A program made the position numbers and the translations under genes. The notes beneath the pieces were generated by a model. That model had not been told where the DNA came from, did no database searches, and saw only the letters and a list, made by a program, of their open reading frames with translations. Below are positions 1-10,719 of a stretch of 64,000 nt of DNA, piece by piece (the stretch's first letter is position 1; every line of letters begins with the position of its first letter). The DNA is taken from positions 558,001 through 622,000 of the forward strand of contig PUFA01000143.1 in NCBI GenBank assembly GCA_003508835.1, written 5' to 3'. The stretch is from Eonycteris spelaea. Taxonomy: Eukaryota; Chordata; Mammalia; Chiroptera; Pteropodidae.

Positions 1-1045
1 TTTCTTGTTACTAGTGAAATAAGTACAGACTAAAGTGGATGATAACCTTTTCCTGGGGTTATTCAAAGAGAAATAAATTTTTGATTGAGAACCATAAAGG
101 AAGATGATTTTTGATCATTGCTAAAGTAGTATTCCATTACATCTGTCAAAGGCCCAAAATGAATATTTGTCAATAGTCTTTCTGAGCAACAAATTGCCAA
201 TCAGTATGTGTAGGCATGTGTGTGTATGTGTGAGTAGAGGTGTAGTTAAAAGAATAAAGAATTTGGTTCATATTCTAGCTCTTTATCTAGAATGGATTTA
301 TGTTGAATTACAATTTGTCTCAATGTGGAACCTCATAAATCTTCCATTTAATAAAATTTCTTTTCATCAAATTATTGAGCCTGGGGAAATGATGAACAGA
401 TGAAAGGGTGGCATGGAAGCACTGAGTTATCTGGGAATTTTAGTCTTTGAGCTATCAAGGGGAACTTTTAACTAATGAAGAACTCAATTTCTCTTTATCT
501 GGTAACATTTAAAAAATAAAGTGTTAATAAGAATTTTGGAACCGTCTCATGAAAATGAACCGTGATTGTGCAAATTGATCCAACTTTAGAACTCAGACCT
601 ACGTGCATCAACTCTACCATATCTAGCCTCACAAAGGCCTCAGGCAAGACTTACCTGAGGTGTTGAATAAATACTGAAGTCCTCCAGTGGGCTACACCAG
701 AGATCCCCTGGAGCTAAGCCCCAAAATGGATGACACATTTCCCTGAAGGCTAGAGTTCTTCATTCTCAATCTCCCACTCCTAGTCCCTGCAATTGTAGGT
801 CTTGCATGCTGTTTGGAGATTATGACCTTGTCTTTTTTATGCCAGTGTATTGGGAGTAATGACACCAGGCTAGATGTATGAATACTTATTTTCTAAAATA
901 ATACTGATATAAATGCAATGTAAATATATTAATTCTCCTATTTCAACTGACTGACTTTTTGGGTGAGCCTTACAGGACATTTCTGAGTATACATACATAG
1001 CTGCTGTCCTAGAGTTCAGTATTCTGTTGTCATTTATTCACAGAG
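1..1045. other. No recognisable feature
   Basis: AT-rich unique-looking sequence. Open frames are short and unlike any family I know. I see no clear repeat, exon or RNA gene. Confidence 0.5.
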
Positions 1046-1205
1046 ATTTGAGTTCTTTAATTATTTATTTTATGTATTTACCATATGTCTCCCCAGCAAA
1101 AATTGAGGCAAAAAATTTTTTTTGTTCTTTTTTATGTACCTTGCATCTAGCACCATGCCTGCTACTATAATGAGTACTTGAGGAACATGTATGAATAAAT
1201 GAATG
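1046..1205 (+). mobile_element. L2 LINE 3'-end fragment
   Basis: The stretch resembles the end of the LINE-2 consensus: a run like 'tatttattttatgtattta', a 'ctagcaccatgcctg' block matching the usual 'cagtgcctggcacatag' motif, and a terminal 'tgaataaatgaatgaa'. Heavily diverged, so ancient. Confidence 0.45.
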
Positions 1206-1499
1206 AACACACTTGTTAGAAACATATTTGCATGCCTATGTGGATGGAGAAGGGGGCCTAGGAAGAGGAAAAGAGAGGAGAGTAATTTTATAACTAATCA
1301 AGTTATGAGTTTGGTACTAATTATAAAAGATACAATATGAATGCAAAATATTCAGAGCTCCTTCAATGAGGAATCCGAAAAACTTTGATATTTTCTTGCT
1401 GGCTTTGCTTTTCACTAGGTATGACCTAATCCCCTTCTAAATGTCTCTGAGAAGCTCTATTTTCCCCATATAGTAGAGCAAGAAACAGGCCCTGTCTCA

Positions 1500-2150
1500 G
1501 TTCAGAACCTGACAATTTCTCACATGGATTATGGCAAGAACTTTCTAACTTCCCAGATTCACAATCAGTCAGCCCTTTTCAGATTTCTACTTCCTGAAGC
1601 TGCCTGGGAATTCTTTCCAAAAATGCAAATCTGATTATGCCACACCTCTCTTTAAAAGTTTTCAATTGCATCTAATTGCCTTTAGGATAAAATTCGAACT
1701 TCCTTGTGTGGCTTACAAGGCCTTTCTTGATTTTACACTTCTCTGTTGCTCCTCCCTCATGTCTCATGCTCTCTGTCCAAACGCAGCAGCTCTCTGGAAG
1801 CCAAACTGTCCTATTGCTCTGCACTTTTTCAAGTGACAGTCCCATACTTCCCTTTGTCTTGTTAACTCCTTTTGTCCCTTCAACATTTAGGTCAGATTTC
1901 ACTTCATTCAGGAAGTGTTTACTGATACCACTCCTGTGCCCTACCATGACCAAATCCCTGTAGACATTTCCCTTTCACACTCCATATCCTCTGTGGTAGC
2001 CCAGAGGACCCAGGTAACTATATTGCGATTGAGCCTCTCTGATAAGAGCTTTCACCCGATGGTGAGCACCTTCAGGGACTCTCCTTCCATTTTTGAGTCT
2101 CTGGAGCTCATGTAACCTGGATACAGTACATGCTTAAGAAATATTACCGA
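1500..2150 (+). mobile_element. L2 LINE fragment, 3' part
   Basis: This diverged block follows the LINE-2 3' order. A 'ccaaaaatgcaaatctgatta' type segment is followed by 'aggataaaattcgaacttcc', 'gcttacaaggcc', a CT-rich portion and a 'cacttcattcagg' portion. It ends near 'gtacatgcttaagaaatatt', which corresponds to the 'cataataaatatt' end of L2. The open frames across it on both strands (for example 1706-1963) are chance frames in a LINE relic. Old and inactive. Confidence 0.6.
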
Positions 2151-2208
2151 GTGAAGATGTGGCTTACACACTGCCTGGCTGTACTTCATCTGGTTCTTGA
2201 TGACAGAC

Positions 2209-2488
2209 CTTTAAAATGTGTAGGATCGGGGGTGGTTCCATAGAGCAGTGGTTTGCACGTCTACTTTAGGTCCTGGGTTCGAGCCCCAGAGGAGTCATGG
2301 CCCAGGTCCCCCAGGCGCGCTAGGCCCCCAGTGCACCAGGCCCCAGGTGTGTGCCGCGAGCGCATGGGAGACCTCCACCTTCAGAGAACCATGTCTTAAG
2401 GGAAGGTGGCAACATCTGTAAGTCAGGGGTGGAAGTGGTGGTGAGGGGAATTAAAAAAAAAGAACAACTTTAAAAAATGTGTAAGATC
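2209..2488 (+). mobile_element. tRNA-derived SINE with target-site duplications
   Basis: A roughly 240-bp element (2228-2467) lies between near-identical flanks at 2209-2227 and 2468-2488 (core 'atgtgtaRgatc', preceded by 'ctttaaaa'), the direct duplication expected of L1-driven retroposition. The first about 75 nt look like a tRNA: 'tagagcagtgg' fits a pol III A box and 'ggttcgagccc' is a near-perfect B box. A GC-rich tRNA-unrelated body follows ('ccaggcgcgctaggcccc', 'gtgtgccgcgagcgcatgg'), then an A-rich tail 'aaaaaaaaagaac'. CpG sites retained in the body and a duplication differing by only a few bases suggest a fairly young insertion. I do not recognise the family. It is not a CAN, ERE or typical VES element as I know them. 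Confidence 0.8.
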
Positions 2489-2754
2489 AAGTGCAAAGGA
2501 GAGAATGAAGGAAAGATGGTTGGTCTGTTGAGGTCAGCTTATTAACAGCTGTCAAGTCTTTGTTTTACTCAGTGCTAAATCTAAAGCAAAGCCAAGCAAA
2601 ACCAAACAAAAAGCCACTGGAAAGGAGAAATTTTTTTTGACTGGATGCTGCTGATGTGATCTAAGCATAAACGATCCCTTCTTCCTTTGAAATCTTGCAT
2701 TTCTCCTATGGACCTCACCTAATATTGTGGTTATAAATGCTCTCATCTTAGTTT

Positions 2755-2962
2755 GTTGTATCAGTCAGCTTACATTAAGTTATACTATAGTAAGAAACAA
2801 CCTCAATATCTTACTGACTTAAAACGATGAAGTTTGACTTGCTCATGTTACATTTCCATCATGAGTTGACCATGGCTCTGCTCCTTGTCAACCCCCATTT
2901 CTCTCTGGTATTGCTGAGCTCATGGCAGAGGATAAAGGAAAATTATGGCAAAGGATACATCT
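2755..2962 (+). mobile_element. ERVL-MaLR (MLT1-like) LTR fragment
   Basis: The order 'atcagtcagcttacattaag', 'ctcaatatcttactgactta', 'ttgctcatgttacatttcc', 'ctctgctcc' and 'gctcatggcag' follows the general plan of MLT1-class MaLR LTRs. Truncated at its 3' side by the L1 fragment that follows. Confidence 0.45.
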
Positions 2963-3345
2963 GACTTTTTTATTAAGATAGATTGACATACGACATTATA
3001 TTGGTTTCGGGTATACAACATAATAATTTGATATTAGTATATATAGCAACATATATATAAGTCTAGTTAACATCCATTGCCACACTTAGTTACAATTTCT
3101 TTTTCTTGTAATGGGAACTTTCAAGATTAATCGTCTTAGCAACTTTCAAATATACACTACGGAATTTTAAACTATGGTCATAATGCTGTACATTACATCC
3201 CAGGACTTGTTTATTTTATAATTGGAAGTTTGTACCTTTTAACCACCTTCACCCATTTTACCCAACCCCTGGCAACCACCAATCTGATCTCTGTATCTGT
3301 TTTTTTTTCTTTTTTCCTAAAGGCACATATAAGTGAGCATACATT
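2963..3345 (-). mobile_element. L1 3' end, antisense
   Basis: Reads as the reverse complement of an old L1 3' UTR: 'attgacatacgacattata', 'gtatacaacataataatttg', 'agtctagttaacatccattg', 'ttgtaccttttaaccacctt', then 'aaccaccaatctgatctctg'. Only the 3' terminus is present, the usual result of 5'-truncated insertion. Confidence 0.75.
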
Positions 3346-3819
3346 TGGCTTTAATGCTTCTGCCCTGAATATTGCCTCTGCCTGTATTTCCTTGACTAAA
3401 GCAAGTCATAAGTAGATATTTAATGTACTCCCAAGGGAGGCAGGGGCAGCAAATATCATAAACAATAATGCTGTCTATCATTCTACTGGACTGTATACTC
3501 CTGAAGGGCTGGAGTGTTTGTATCCTCTGATTCACAAGCCTGGAAATTTGCCACAGCATGTTACTCGTTTTTTGAAATAAAGAGCAGAGGTGTTATGCTG
3601 TGGTAGTAACAAAGACTTCTTTTGAATGCCATTCTCTTTTGTTATCTGTAATGTTTGTGTGATACTAATTATTTAAAAGCCCTAATTACTTTTTTCAATG
3701 AAATATTTAATATTATTTATTAGTTTGAATATTGGTTGTTTGCAATAGAGCTCTATGTTATTGACAGAGGTATGTGCTATTTCCCCATCTAGTCCTGACC
3801 AATTGCTTGACACTATTTC

Positions 3820-4175
3820 TCTATTACTTCCTCCATAGCAAATCCTACACTTTGTACTTAAGGCTCTCTGTGACCTAGCACCAGATGACAGTTCTAGCTT
3901 TACTCCTTGCTACTTGCACTGACCTCCATATCCAATCACATGAGCCACTCCTTTTCCCTATGTGTGTTCCATGCGTTCTCACTTTAGTGCCTTTGCTCTG
4001 GTTGTTCTTTCTGCCTGGGCAATCCATGATATCATCAGCATATGTTCAAATCCTTCTCAGTCTTAACAACCTAGGTTAAGTACTGCTTCTCTCACAAAAT
4101 CTTCCCTAACCACTTAGGGGATGTAAATTAACGCCTGTATTCCATGCCCTTTATAGTCTTCTTATGGCAATTAAT
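3820..4175 (+). mobile_element. L2 LINE fragment, 3' part
   Basis: Shows the L2 pattern 'ctctgtgacctagcacc', 'tgcctttgctctgg', 'ttctttctgcctgggcaat', 'aaatccttctcag', 'aatcttccctaaccac'. Diverged and ancient. The open frame 3885-4079 is a by-product. Confidence 0.6.
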
Positions 4176-4189
4176 TTATTTTATCTTGT

Positions 4190-4425
4190 AAAGAAGATTA
4201 AGATCACAAGCTTTGTATAATCAGAACAGAATTTGAACTAAGGGTCTGCCACTGAACTACTTCTTAAAACTTGGATGAATTTCTTATTCTCTGAGTCTTA
4301 ATTACCTGATTTATAAAGTAAGAGGTAGTAATAACTGTCTCATAGAACATATTTGATGTTATATAAAGTGATTTGTCATTGTCCCTGACATAGGAAGTGT
4401 TCAATAAATGTCTAATATAGTTATA
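4190..4425 (+). mobile_element. MIR SINE
   Basis: Ancient tRNA-derived MIR. It contains 'ctgccactgaactacttctt', a 'gaatttcttattctctgag' stretch matching the MIR core, 'ataaagtaagaggtagtaat', 'ataaagtgatttg' and a terminal 'tgttcaataaatgtctaat'. Strongly diverged, consistent with great age. Confidence 0.6.
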
Positions 4426-4454
4426 TATTTACCAGATAGAATTTCTTCACTTTT

Positions 4455-4535
4455 CCATCTCCTTCAGTGATATTGCATATAATATGTACAATGTAGGTAT
4501 TTGTTGAGTGAATGAATGAATGAATGAATGAATAT
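4455..4535 (+). repeat. L2 3' terminus with (GAAT)n
   Basis: 'ggtatttgttgagtgaatg' is the L2 terminal motif and runs into about five copies of the tetramer GAAT. Confidence 0.5.
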
Positions 4536-4539
4536 AATG

Positions 4540-5370
4540 ATTCTAAAAAGATGACCATAACACCTTTTAGTGAAATTAATGACACTAGGTCAAGTTTTGC
4601 TTCTTTTCCCTGAAGCTAAGTTTGCCTAGATTATTAATAAATTGGGTCTAGTGGTGACTGTCCATATGCAATGGTATGGTGGGGAGAGAGAAGGAAACTG
4701 TTGCAAAAACTCTCAGAAAGTGTCCTCTGGTGGAGGATCAAATATTGTTTAATTTTTCTATTGAATAAAGCAATAGAAAATTACTATCCAGTGACCCTAG
4801 AAAAATCATTTTATGATATTATGCCACTAGTTTATTAAAAGTATCTTATTTCTACTTTCTCTCATTATGTTAAACTGAATAAGTAATTATTTCAAAAATT
4901 GGGTCTAAAATTTGTATTGTAACTCCTCAATATACTGCAAACATTTGTCAAATGCTAAGTGGACACTCCAGAGCAATCATTTACCAGGTCAAGAGAATAT
5001 TGTTTGGAAAAATCACAAGCTATATATTTTTGAAACCCTTTAATAAATTAGTGTTTTCAAATAAATGTAATTTCTTTTTTTTATAGGCCATAAATAACAT
5101 CACAGATCACTTTAGAGGGCTACATTCACTTAACTCTTCAAAAAGTGACTCTTTTAAATCAAGCTAAATTATTAAATTGGTAATGTTGTCCCCAAACAGA
5201 GACAACTACAGCAACTGCCTGAATGCTGGCAAAGGAGGAGTCCTGGTCCTGAAGACATCAGAAGCTTCAACTCAAAGTCAGAGTGGGGCTTAACTGCTTA
5301 GTGGGTACTCAGTCTGGAGATAACTTGATCTTGGGACAAATATTTTGGTGAATCAGATTCTTTCCCTTTG
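4540..5370. other. No recognisable feature
   Basis: AT-rich unique-looking DNA, no gene or repeat identified. Confidence 0.45.
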
Positions 5371-5840
5371 TATTAATTTCTGTTGATACTGCAACAAATT
5401 ACATAAACTTAGTGGCTTGAAACAACACAATTTTGTTCTTTACTAGTTCTGGAGATCAGAAGTCTGAAACAAAACTTGTCAGTTAAAATCAAGGTGTCAG
5501 CAAGGCTCTGGAGGCTTCAGAGGAGTATCTGTTCCTTGCTTCTTCCACTTGTAGAGACTGCCAACGTTCCTTTGTTCCAGGCCACATCACTCCAATTTCT
5601 GCTTCTGCAGTCATATTGCCTTGTCTTTTACTATAGTTAAAAATTCCTCTACTTCCCTCATATAAATACATTTGCAATTAAATTGCGATTAAATTTAGGA
5701 CCCATCTAGATAGTCCAGGATAATCTCCCTGTCCTCAAACACTTAACTTCAATCACATCTGCCCACCTTGCCATACAATGCAACACAGATTTCAGGAATC
5801 GGGACATGGACATTTTAGGATGTCATTTTTCATCCTACAC
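5371..5840 (+). mobile_element. ERVL-MaLR (MLT1-like) LTR
   Basis: Diverged LTR showing the MaLR order: 'cttagtggcttgaaacaaca', 'tagttctggagatcagaag', 'aatcaaggtgtcagcaag', 'ctccaatttctgcttctg', 'taggacccatctagatagtc', 'caggataatctccctgtc', 'ttcaatcacatctgcc', 'ggatgtcattttt'. I see no retroviral internal region on either side, so this is a solo LTR or fragment. Confidence 0.55.
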
Positions 5841-8590
5841 CTTGCATTTCGAAAGCTTTTCTATATCCAGATTATCATACTGACTTTTTTAAAAGCAAGG
5901 AATAAAATACTGGCTTTCTCAGAAGGGAAAAATCAGGCATTTCAAAAGGCTATCGATTGGGGAATAAAGGGTTGGTTGGGAAGGTTCTGATTTGGCCTCT
6001 AAAGTACTGCTCATGTGCTTTGGTTACTAACAGTGTAGTATGTCCCTGTCACTAATGTTGGTGTTTGCTTCTATTTCCAAATCCACTCATATGATTTTGA
6101 GGACTGAGGACCATCACAGGATTCACTTAATCTTGAACAAAATAGATCTGTAGGCACTTACTGTTCTAATCTGGTATCTATATAGGTTTTCTATCATAGC
6201 ACCTTCATCGTAGAGGACTAGAGTCACACTGAAAACCTAGTAAATTCCTGTTCAAAATGGAATTGATTCTCAATCTGCTTGAAATTAGAAATGGAAAAAT
6301 TCATCTCTATCTTCTCCAATTATTGTATCTTTCCTTATAACTCTGAGTAGAGAATAGTTTAAAACTTAATTCTGACACTCCTTAATTTTGTTTTATTAAA
6401 ACCCCTGAGAGTCATTTAATTTTACAGAGTTGAATGCTAATATCCAAATGCATTCCATCTGAAATAGATCTTTACCTTATATTACAGAGATTGAGCTCCC
6501 ATTTTTAACACATCTGATTTTAGTACTTATGATAATTTCACTACTTATCTTTAAAATTGGCATATCATTGTTGTTATTATTATTATTGTTATTATTATCA
6601 TTGTGTATTGACCAAGTTGAATGCTGTCAAGGGATTGCTGTCAAAGTTATATAGTATGAGAACAGTGAGTGAATGTTGCTCATTTTAAATGTGAAATTAT
6701 AAATCAATTACAGTGGTGGCTAAAATCCTTCATGACATGCCACAATTTACTGTCAATGACATTTAAACCTATCTCACATGCTGAACAATCTGTAATAAAT
6801 TATGATTTTTTTTTTTGCTTCTGAAATGAAGCTATAATTATGATAGTTGAATTCTTGTTCTGGGAAATAAGGTGGCATTTAGTTCCTTGAGAACAAATGA
6901 CACTCACAAAAGAACAGTTAATTATTCTCGGCTGCAAAGGAAGGGAGGAGGGGAGAGAAAATTATAAAAAAGAACATGGTAGTACTTTATGTGAAGTATC
7001 TATTAACTAATCCTTAACTAAGGTTGAACTACAATTGAACTTCTGGGGCTGTCATTGAGCCCAGGTAACACTTTTTATTTATTAGAATTCTCAATAAAAC
7101 CCAAATAGAAGGAATTAGCAAACTGAAACTCTCTATTCTTAACACCTGATAATACAAATGTTCTCACAATGAGCCTTGGTTCCAAGGATGCAGATCTATA
7201 ACCCAGTTAAATAAGATTCAGAGAGAAGTAGCATGGTCAAATACAGTTGTCCTAATTCAGGTCTTTAACTATTATAGTCATTTAATCCAGATTGTAAATA
7301 AAGGGAAAGGAAAGCATTGTAGCCCCAGAATTTTATTTTTGTTGTTTGTTTCTAGTATAAACAACAAGTATGCTTGCATTACCTTTTCCCTGATGGCCCT
7401 TTCCTGTTCATTCTGGCAAGAAGCCTCAGTGCAATTGAATATGCCATCAAACATGAGGCCACTCCTCGTAGCTAGTCCTGACACCATTAGCTGTGATGTT
7501 AGCAGCCTGCTATTAGAGATGAGACGCCTCTTTCTTTGACTTCTCTTTCTTCCTTGGGAGAAATAGATACTCTAGAGAAGGGCCCTGCTGAGTGGAATTC
7601 CCCATTTTGACTGCAATTAGGGATTGTGACTTGATTGATTTGGGGGCTCTCTGAAATGTAGCAGGATCAACACAGTTGCACACAAAAGGCATAATCCACT
7701 GGGTTAAATTAATGTTAAATCAGAAATGATAGGATTAATTGCGATTACATTTTATCTTCTGTGCACAGGTGCTGTTGGCAAGCTTTCAGAGCCTTTTTAA
7801 AATTAGCTTGGAACTAGATGGAAATGGTACAGGTACAAATGATTTGTGAACTGGGTATTTCAAGTACACAGTGGGCTCACAAGAAGGTGCATTTTTTCCA
7901 AATCATATTTTGGATGTGATTTGTGAAAAACCGCACCAACCCTTGGCATGACTACACAGAAGCTATAGATATGTTAAATGGCAAAAGGACCCTGTTGGTT
8001 AGAAGATAACTTGTTGTGGCCTTGGCAGTGTCCCTGTGTTCAGTTTGCTTCCCTTATATGTTTTCCTGCTCTAGTGGGAGTCTATAGGGTCCTGGAGACC
8101 AATATAAAAGATCACTTGGTGTGGCATCTGAAATCCTAGAATATAGTCTCCAAAAGCTACACCTCTCCAACAAATTTTAAAGGTAAAATGTTGACATGAA
8201 TGGTTGTTAACAGGGTAAATCTGTTGAATAGAAATAGTGTAGGATATGGAATTAAAACATCAGGGGAATGATTGGATCAGGGCCACAAAACAAAGATAGT
8301 CGATGGCTAGTATCTTTTTATGTACTCATTTGCCCAGCAACCAGTGTCTCAGGCTCACTGTCAGGCTGATGGTGTGAAACCCTCTAAGTCACTTGGAGGT
8401 AAGTTTAGGTTTTTATGCTTTAGGATATGAGATGAATCAACAGCTCTTTTAAATACCTTTATATACACAAGTATTGTGGAGACAAAGGCTTCATTATGGG
8501 GCTGATAATGTTTTGGATCAACACAAATAAAGAAGTAAAAGCATGATATCTTCTTGTCCTTGGCTTGTTCAACTCTGTCAACAATGTCAG
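5841..8590. other. Mostly unannotated; short (TTA)n tract
   Basis: About 2.7 kb without a recognisable gene. The only distinct item is an imperfect TTA/TTG run at about 6568-6600. Open frames at 7278-7539 on both strands have no family resemblance. Confidence 0.45.
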
Positions 8591-8594
8591 ACTC

Positions 8595-10140
8595 ATGAAT
8601 TTAATTAATCTACTCTTGCCTTAAGTTTATTGAGCATCCTTATAACGAGTGTTTTGAGCTCTGCATCTGATAGATTGCTTGTCTCCATTTTGTTTAGTTC
8701 TTTTTCTGGAACTACGTTTTTTTCTTCCACTTGGGACACATTTCTTTGTCTCTTCATTTTGGCTGCCTCCCTGTGTTTGTTTCAATGTATTAGGCAAGGA
8801 TGGAATGGCTTTTGGTCTTAATAGAGTGTCCTTACGTTTTAGGTGCCTTGTAGGGCCAAGTGGTGCAGTCAGCTGAGCTGGGTGCTCCAGGTGTATTGTA
8901 TGGGTTGTATGCCCTTCTATTTTGGTTGAGACTTGGTTACTATTTACACACCAAAGGGAGGAAATGATTGATGGGCTGATTGGTTGTGAGGACTGGCCAG
9001 TGACTATAATGAAGCTATTGTGTAGGGGCTGACCTTATGGAGGAGGATTTTCTTTAGCAGGGGTCTGGTGCCTGTCTAGTCTGCCCTTTGGGTGTGTCTT
9101 CCTCAGATGCAGCCAGCCATAGGTGGTACTCCACCTCAGTCTGAAGCCAGCCATGGGGTATGTCAGCCTGGGGCCTCCCTGCCACAGACCAAGTACAGTC
9201 TCAGCATGTACCCTGACTGGGGACACTTGGCATGAGCCACCATCTGTGCTGGGCTTGGAGGTGCCTCCATAGGCCAAGCCACAAACTGAGGCTGGCTGCT
9301 GCCAATGCCGGGTTGGGGCAGCTTAGCAGAAGGTGTGGGGTACACCAAGGCCAGGGTTTGTGAACCTTTGAGAGATCTTAGAAAAGTCTGCAGCATGAAC
9401 CAAGACAGGCCATATGTATAGAAAAGCACTGAAAGTGGCTTGAGTGAGCCCACACATTGGGTGGAGCAAGGTCTCAGAGAATCACTAGAACAGGGTGAAG
9501 GGTGTTAGTCAGGTTGATGAAGCTCAGATATGGTGGTAGTCTGAGTCTACACTCCAGGAGAGGGGAGGGCTCAACTAAAGAACAAAGGTTTCTTCCAGCA
9601 GATCTGTCTGAGAGGAAGCTGCCCTTCCAGGCCTCGCCCATAGCCAGATGACTCAGTTCTTTTCCATATGTCTCTGGCACCGTTTGAGCCATTGCCCCAG
9701 TGATGGAGCTCAGAGAGAGTGAGTCAGCCTGCGGGTAAATACAGGCCTTTTAAGAAGAATGCCTGGGACTCCAATATCCTCTGTCTCACTCAGCCACAAC
9801 CTCTACTGGTTTTCAGAAGTTGTGGAAATTTCTTTTCCCAGCACTGGAATCCTGGACTTGGGAGCCTGGTGTATGGCTGGGACTCCTCATTTTTTTTGGA
9901 GGGACCTCTGCTGCTGAGATATCCTTCCTGGTTTTTAACTACCACACACAGTTATGAAGTCAGCTCATTCAGCATCTCCACGTCTCAAGGTAGCTTCTTC
10001 TAAATATCCCCAGTATCAGAACCACTGTTCAGCTAGACTTCCTGAAATCCTCAATGATGGTTCTTTCTGTAGTTTAGTTGTAATTTTTATGTGGTCATGA
10101 GAGGAGGCAAGCTCAGTGTTTACTTACTCTGCAGTTTTGA
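8595..10140 (-). mobile_element. L1 5' UTR and ORF1 start, antisense
   Basis: An L1 fragment read from right to left. 10140 to about 8770 is a GC-richer L1 5' UTR, matching the 5' UTR of the antisense element at 49.7-51.0 kb ('caatgatggtt', 'gtagtttagttgtaattt', 'gatggagctcagagagagtg'). About 8770-8595 is the ORF1 amino-terminal region, antisense 'gagctctgcatctgatag' and 'ctccattttgtttagttc'. Sequence stops inside ORF1, so ORF2 and the 3' UTR are missing. Frames such as 9035-9277, 9163-9453 and 9719-10003 lie in the 5' UTR and are not genes. Confidence 0.75.
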
Positions 10141-10719
10141 CAGGAAAATCTTAGTTATTTTTTTCTTAGTGATTTTAAGCTTAATAAGACTGTAGTCACG
10201 GAACATAGTATGATCATTTAAAACCTTTAAAATTTGTTGAGTTTTTCTTGATGGCTCAGCATATGATTAATTTTTATTAAGGCATACTGTGTGTCTGAGA
10301 AAAATATAAATTCTGTAGTTATTAGGTACTGTTTTCCACAAGTCAGTTAGTCAAGTCTGTTAATAATGTTGTTCAAATCTTCCAAACATTTACTTATCTT
10401 CTCTCTACTTCTATCATTTACTAGGAATATGGTGATTATGCTTCCTATGTTGGTTACTGGCTTTTTTCTATTTCTCCTTGTAGTTCTGTCTATTACTTTT
10501 TTCTATTTTTTGAGATTATGGTATTACATATATACAAATTGAAAATGAATTATATTAGTTGACCTCTTCATATGACGTCTCCCTTTATGTGTTTAGTTAC
10601 ATATTTTATCTTTTTAATATGATATTAGTTTAATCAGTTTTTTTGTTTAATATTTGTGTGTTGTATTTTTTCCATTTTTTATTTTCAACTTTTTGTTATG
10701 TATTTTGAGATATATATTT
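10141..10719 (-). mobile_element. Old L1 (L1M-like), antisense, part 1
   Basis: AT-rich antisense L1 ORF2 sequence ('aaatttgttgagtttttctt', 'aagtctgttaataatgttg', 'ctcctt...tagttctgtc'). It is interrupted by the younger L1 bounded by duplicated 10720-10737 and resumes at 12893, so the two pieces are one older insertion. Confidence 0.6.

Noticed and set aside
2228..2300. Possible tRNA gene
   Set aside because: It has A- and B-box-like sequences but is followed by a GC-rich body, an A-rich tail and target-site duplications, so it is the head of a SINE.
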